Source: Methylobacterium platani
GTDB taxonomy: Bacteria; Pseudomonadota; Alphaproteobacteria; Rhizobiales; Beijerinckiaceae
Reading direction: 5' to 3'
Assembly: GCF_001653715.1 (NCBI RefSeq)
Contig: NZ_LWHQ01000009.1
Coordinates: 62,001 to 126,000 of the forward strand
DNA: 64,000 nt
Under the pieces are notes generated by a model. The model was not told the origin of the DNA. It worked only from the letters and a program-made list of their open reading frames with translations, and did not search any database. Made by a program: the position numbers and the translations under genes. Below, one piece after another: positions 60,428 through 64,000 of this stretch. The first letter of the stretch is position 1. Each line of letters begins with the position of its first letter.

Positions 60428-60505
60428 CGACCTCATCCCTCGATGTCTCCGTGATATCCGGAGTCCTCCTTCGAGGCCGCTACGCGGCACTTCAGGATGA
60501 GGTCG
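60428..60505. repeat. Palindromic element of a second family
   Basis: A perfect 11-bp outer inverted repeat (cgacctcatcc at 60428-60438, complement at 60495-60505) encloses smaller hairpins: ctccg...cggag and gccgc-tac-gcggc (60476-60488), plus cctcga/tcgagg. The right half resembles a tcctcgaagg... repeat I know from Hyphomicrobiales genomes. It lies between the convergent DUF815 and nlpD genes. Confidence 0.8.
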
Positions 60506-60548
60506 TGGGTGGGAAGAGTCTTCGGACGGCCGCTCGCTGCCGACAGCA

Positions 60549-60577
60549 GAAAAGGCGGGGCGCTCGCGCGCCCCGCC
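60549..60577 (-). terminator. Intrinsic terminator of nlpD
   Basis: On the minus strand a perfect 10-bp stem (ggcggggcgc, arms 60554-60563 and 60568-60577) with a tetraloop is followed by TTTTCTG, 23 bp after the stop. Confidence 0.87.
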
Positions 60578-60599
60578 TCCCCTCTCGGTGGATCGAGCG

Positions 60600-62186
60600 T
60601 CAGTTGCTCGCGAGGTGCGGCATCGGATCGACCGGGGTCGCGCCCTTGCGGATCTCGAAGTGCAGCTGCGGCGAGGTGACGTTGCCCGACGCGCCGGACT
60701 TGGCGATGGTCTGGCCGCGCTTCACCTTCTCGCCCGGCCGCACGTCGATCTCGCCGTTATGGGCGTAGGCCGAGACGTAGCCGTTGGCGTGGCGCACCAG
60801 GACCAGCTTGCCGTAGCCCTTCACGTCGCTGCCGGCATAGGCCACGGTGCCCTCCTCGGCGGCCTTGACCGGGGTGCCCTCCGGCACCGCGATGTTGATG
60901 CCCTCATTGCCGCTCGAGCCGTAGCCGTTGATCACCCGGCCGCGGGCCGGCCAGCGGAAGCTCGCCTGCGGCTCCGGCGCCGGCGCCGCCGGGGCGACGG
61001 CAGGGGCCGGCGCGGGGGCCGGGGCCGGCTCGGCCGCCTTCTCGGGCAGGGCCGCGACCTTCACGGGCTTGGCCGGCTCCGGCTTCGGCGCGGGCTTCAG
61101 CTCCGCGACCTTCTTGACCTCGGGCTTCGGCGCCTCGGCCTGCTTCGGCTCCGGCTTCTTGGCCTCGAGCTTCTTGACCTCGGGCTTGGCCGCCTCGGCG
61201 ACCTTCTTGACCTCAGGATGCTTAGGCTCGGAATGCTTGGTCTCCGAATGCTTGGGCTCGGGCTTCGCCTTCTCGGCGACCTTCGGCTCCGGCTTCTTCG
61301 GCTCAAGCTTGGCGACGGCCTTCGGCTCGGGCTTGTGGGCCTTCGCGGCGACCGTCTCGTCCTCGTCGTCCTGCTGGCGCGCGGCCACCTTGGCGACCGC
61401 CTTCGGCTCGGGCCGCGGCGACCTGGCGGCGACGCGCTCCTCCTCGCGGGGCTCGGGCTTGCGCGCGGTCAGCTTGGCGGCGCGCTCGGCGGCGGCGGGG
61501 GCCACCGGCTTCGCCTCGGCCTGGCCGGGGCGGGCATGCGGCTTGCGGGCCGGCTCGGGCTCGGGCTCGCGGCGCGGCTCGGGCCGGACCGGCTCCGGAC
61601 GCGGGGCGACCTCGGCGACCCGGCGCACCGGTTCGGGGGACCGGGTCTCGGTCATCGCCATCCGCGGCGCCGGCGGCACCGACCGGGCGCTCATCGCCGG
61701 CGCGCCGCCGGCATGGTAGACCGGGATCACGATCTGGCGGCCGGCGGTGACCTGCGCGGCGCTCGACAGGCCGTTGGCCTGCAGGATCGCCGCCGAGGGC
61801 ACCCCGAAGCGGGTCGACATCTGGTTCAGGCTGTCATTGGGGCCGACCGTGATGGTCGTGCCGCCGGCCGGCGACCAGCCGGCCGGGCCGCCGGTCACCG
61901 GGGCCGCCGCGGCGACCCGCGGCGTCGCCACGGGCGCGGCGACCGGGCGGCTCGACACCGGGGCGGCCGCCATCGGCGCCGAGAGGGGCCGCGACTGGAT
62001 CGGCGCCGAGCGCACCGGCGCCGTCAGCGCCTCGCCCTCCGGCAGGCTGCCGGTGGCGCCCGGCTCGCCGCTCGCGCTCGATGAGAACGGGTTGGAGAAC
62101 GGATCGAGCCGCACCGCATCGGTGCTGCAGGCCGCCGAAGCGCCCCCGATCAGCCCGATGAGGGCGAAGCGCGACAACGTCCTCAT
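60600..62186 (-). CDS. nlpD: NlpD-like LysM/LytM lipoprotein, catalytically degenerate
   Basis: The 528-residue protein starts MRTLSRFALIG, with a signal and lipobox GASAAC near residue 20. A LysM domain (about 125-170: ITVGPNDSLNQMS) precedes a long Lys/Pro/Glu repeat linker (about 200-395) and a C-terminal LytM domain (about 420-520). The zinc ligands are altered: NEGINIA replaces HxGxD, as E. coli NlpD has NKGIDIA. It therefore likely activates amidases at division rather than cutting peptidoglycan. Order surE-pcm-nlpD is conserved. Confidence 0.9.
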   Translation of the reverse strand: MRTLSRFALIGLIGGASAACSTDAVRLDPFSNPFSSSASGEPGATGSLPEGEALTAPVRSAPIQSRPLSAPMAAAPVSSRPVAAPVATPRVAAAAPVTGGPAGWSPAGGTTITVGPNDSLNQMSTRFGVPSAAILQANGLSSAAQVTAGRQIVIPVYHAGGAPAMSARSVPPAPRMAMTETRSPEPVRRVAEVAPRPEPVRPEPRREPEPEPARKPHARPGQAEAKPVAPAAAERAAKLTARKPEPREEERVAARSPRPEPKAVAKVAARQQDDEDETVAAKAHKPEPKAVAKLEPKKPEPKVAEKAKPEPKHSETKHSEPKHPEVKKVAEAAKPEVKKLEAKKPEPKQAEAPKPEVKKVAELKPAPKPEPAKPVKVAALPEKAAEPAPAPAPAPAVAPAAPAPEPQASFRWPARGRVINGYGSSGNEGINIAVPEGTPVKAAEEGTVAYAGSDVKGYGKLVLVRHANGYVSAYAHNGEIDVRPGEKVKRGQTIAKSGASGNVTSPQLHFEIRKGATPVDPMPHLASN

Positions 62187-62244
62187 GCCCTTGCCTGCCC
62201 CGCGATCCCGCATCGACGCACCCGTACATCCACGCAACCCTATG

Positions 62245-62266
62245 AAGCGGATTCAAAGCGGATTCA
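62245..62266. repeat. 11-bp tandem repeat upstream of nlpD
   Basis: Two perfect, adjacent copies of aagcggattca, one helical turn apart, lie 60-80 bp before the nlpD start. This looks like a regulator site or a slippage duplication in the promoter. Confidence 0.65.
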
Positions 62267-62345
62267 GGTTAAGCTTCCGTTGCGCGGCGCCGTCCCGGCT
62301 TCACCCTGACGGCGGGAAATCGGCCGGCGGGAGGATCGCGGCCGG

Positions 62346-63047
62346 TCAGAGCACCGCCGCGAGGCCGGGGGTGAGCGGCGCGAGGCGCAAGGGGGTCTCG
62401 CGCACCTGCCGCCACGGCCCGTCGGCCTCCTGCGCGATGGCGACGAGGCGGGGCCCGGCCGGCGTGGCGAGCGCGCCGACGAGGCGGCCGCCCGGGTTCA
62501 GCCGGGCGACCAGCGCCTGGGGCAGGTCGCGGAGCGTGCCGTTGACCAGGATGCGGTCGAAGGTGCCGGCCTCCTCCGGGGGGGCGCAGCCGTCGGCGAG
62601 GCCGACCGTCGCGGCGCCGAAGCCGAGCGCGTCGAGGCGCGAGCGGGCGTTGCGGGCGAGCGTGGCGTAGCGCTCCAGGCTGACCACCTCGGCGGCGCCC
62701 AGACGCAGCAGCAGGGCCGTGGCGTAGCCCGACCCGGTGCCGACCTCGAGCACCCGCAGGCCCGGGACGGTGAGCGCGGCGAGCATCGTGGCGATCACGC
62801 TCGGCGCCGTCATGGTCTGGCCGCAGGGCAGCGGCAGGGCGATGTCGCGGCGGGCGAGGTCGCGGAAGGCGAGCGGCGCGAAGGCCTCCCGCGGCACCCG
62901 CTCCATCGCGCCGAGCACCGCGGCGTCGCGTACGCCGCGGGCCCTGAGACCCAGCACGAAGGCCGCGGTCTCGATCGCGCCGGAGGCCGCCCCGGCGCCG
63001 TCCGGTCCGGAGGGCTCGCCCTCCGGATTCCCGCTGTCCCGGCTCAC
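62346..63047 (-). CDS. pcm: Protein-L-isoaspartate O-methyltransferase
   Basis: A GTG start overlaps the surE stop (GTGA), giving 233 residues. SAM-binding motif [14 protein letters not shown] and the family [13 protein letters not shown] (near residue 90) are present, with FDRILVNGT in motif II. It repairs isoaspartyl residues in aged proteins. It is coupled with surE and precedes nlpD. Confidence 0.95.
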   Translation of the reverse strand: MSRDSGNPEGEPSGPDGAGAASGAIETAAFVLGLRARGVRDAAVLGAMERVPREAFAPLAFRDLARRDIALPLPCGQTMTAPSVIATMLAALTVPGLRVLEVGTGSGYATALLLRLGAAEVVSLERYATLARNARSRLDALGFGAATVGLADGCAPPEEAGTFDRILVNGTLRDLPQALVARLNPGGRLVGALATPAGPRLVAIAQEADGPWRQVRETPLRLAPLTPGLAAVL

Positions 63048-63804
63048 GCGAAGGCCTGGGCGAAGCGCGTCAGCGTCGGCTCGTCGGTGAGGTCGAGGCG
63101 AAGGGGCGTGATCGAGATGCAGCCGTCGGCGATCGCCTTCAGGTCGGTGCCGTGGCCGGGCTCGAACCGCGCCTTGGCGAAGGCGAGCCAGAAATACGGG
63201 TTGCCGCGCCCGTCGACGCGCTCGTCGATCGAGAGCAGCGCCTGATTGCGCACGCCCTGCGCCGCCACCGCGATGCCCTTCACGTCGTCGGGCTCGCAAT
63301 CGGGGAAGTTGACGTTGACCAGGATGCCGGGCTCGATCCCGACCTCGAGGACCCTCCGCACCACGGTCGCGCCGTGGTGGGCGGCGGTGTGCCACTTCAC
63401 GTTCGCCCGCCCGCCGATGCCGTAGGCCTGGCTGAGCGCGATCGCCTTCACGCCGAGGATCGTCGCCTCCATGGCGCCCGCGATGGTGCCCGAATAGGTC
63501 ACGTCCTCGGCGACGTTCTGGCCGCGGTTGACGCCGGAGAGCACGAGGTCGGGCCCGTGATCCTTCAGCAGATGACGGATGCCCATGATGATGCAGTCGG
63601 AGGGCGTGCCCTTGACCGCGTAGCGCTTGTCGCCGGCCTGGCGCAGGCGCAAGGGATCGTTGAGCGACAGCGAGTGCGAGACACCGCTCTGGTCGGTCTC
63701 CGGCGCCACGACCCAGACGTCGTCCGAGAGCGCGCGGGCGATGTCCTCCAGGCATTTCAGGCCCGGCGCGTGGATGCCGTCGTCGTTGGTGACGAGAATG
63801 CGCA

Positions 63805-63805
<1 letters not shown>
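63044..63805 (-). CDS. surE: 5'/3'-nucleotidase SurE
   Basis: The 253-residue protein begins [15 protein letters not shown], whose DD motif binds the metal. [24 protein letters not shown] is the conserved second motif (shortened here to the key residues N, G and S). It dephosphorylates nucleotides, more active under stress. The ATG overlaps the serS stop by one base (TGATG), so serS-surE-pcm are tightly coupled. Confidence 0.96.

Positions 63806-64000
<195 letters not shown>

Overview
The window is a high-GC (roughly 70 %) chromosomal segment of an alphaproteobacterium, most likely Methylobacterium or a close relative in the Hyphomicrobiales. Supporting this are the order bamE-like/CBP3-type chaperone/DUF177/plsX/fabH/ihfA/merR, a giant growth-pole-ring (GPR/RgsE)-like protein, a divergent acdR-acdS pair, serS-surE-pcm-nlpD, and yajC-secD-secF followed by two genes related to mitochondrial complex I assembly factors. 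I see no rRNA, tRNA, CRISPR array, transposase or phage gene. The genus is inferred from gene content and style, not from a search.

Layout. 1-2384: prkA with the start of its yeaH (DUF444) partner, a stress-kinase pair. 2739-4850: a secreted protein, a 150-residue protein coupled to a 34-residue membrane peptide, a MerR-type regulator and ihfA. 4971-9176: fabH, plsX, DUF177, CBP3-like, and a divergent BamE-like lipoprotein. 9225-14718: an ABC exporter, then trmL, hemF, an EamA transporter and a CoxE-type VWA protein. 14723-16934: a soluble MCP-Cache receptor, a 2Fe-2S ferredoxin and an Hpt protein. 17373-27335: one gene of almost 10 kb for a 3320-residue membrane-anchored protein with a near-identical internal 1074-bp tandem duplication. 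27590-30918: small proteins, a CheZ-like protein and an MFS transporter. 31025-34961: a four-gene Mla/MCE lipid-transport operon. 34984-39388: PAP2 phosphatase, XRE-cupin regulator, thiD, thiE and a second EamA transporter. 39655-41639: a metallophosphoesterase overlapping a glycosyltransferase. 41640-43157: a gene-poor, partly AT-rich stretch with one orphan gene. 43158-46610: DUF488, a GH25 lipoprotein, acdS and acdR. 46827-54741: uvrA, an outer-membrane protein, a catalytically dead HtrA-like protein, a DUF1127 protein and trmFO. 54942-60372: the Sec accessory genes with the two assembly-factor-like genes and a DUF815 ATPase. 60600-64000: nlpD, pcm, surE and the serS terminus.

Two themes run through the window. 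One is envelope and growth-pole biology: the GPR-like scaffold, Mla system, BamE, Sec accessories, NlpD, GH25, LpxH-like protein and glycosyltransferase, PAP2. The other is respiration and cofactor maturation: CBP3-like chaperone, hemF, ferredoxin, complex-I-assembly-like proteins.

The most interesting non-coding signal is a set of intergenic palindromic elements (42081-42222, 44765-44908, 54772-54922, and a different family at 60428-60505). Together they occupy all four convergent gaps longer than 100 bp and occur nowhere else that I could see. Other points to check are the recent duplication in the GPR-like gene, the dead PDZ protease, the orphan AT-rich gene at 42263-42619, and a possible structured transcript over the first palindrome.
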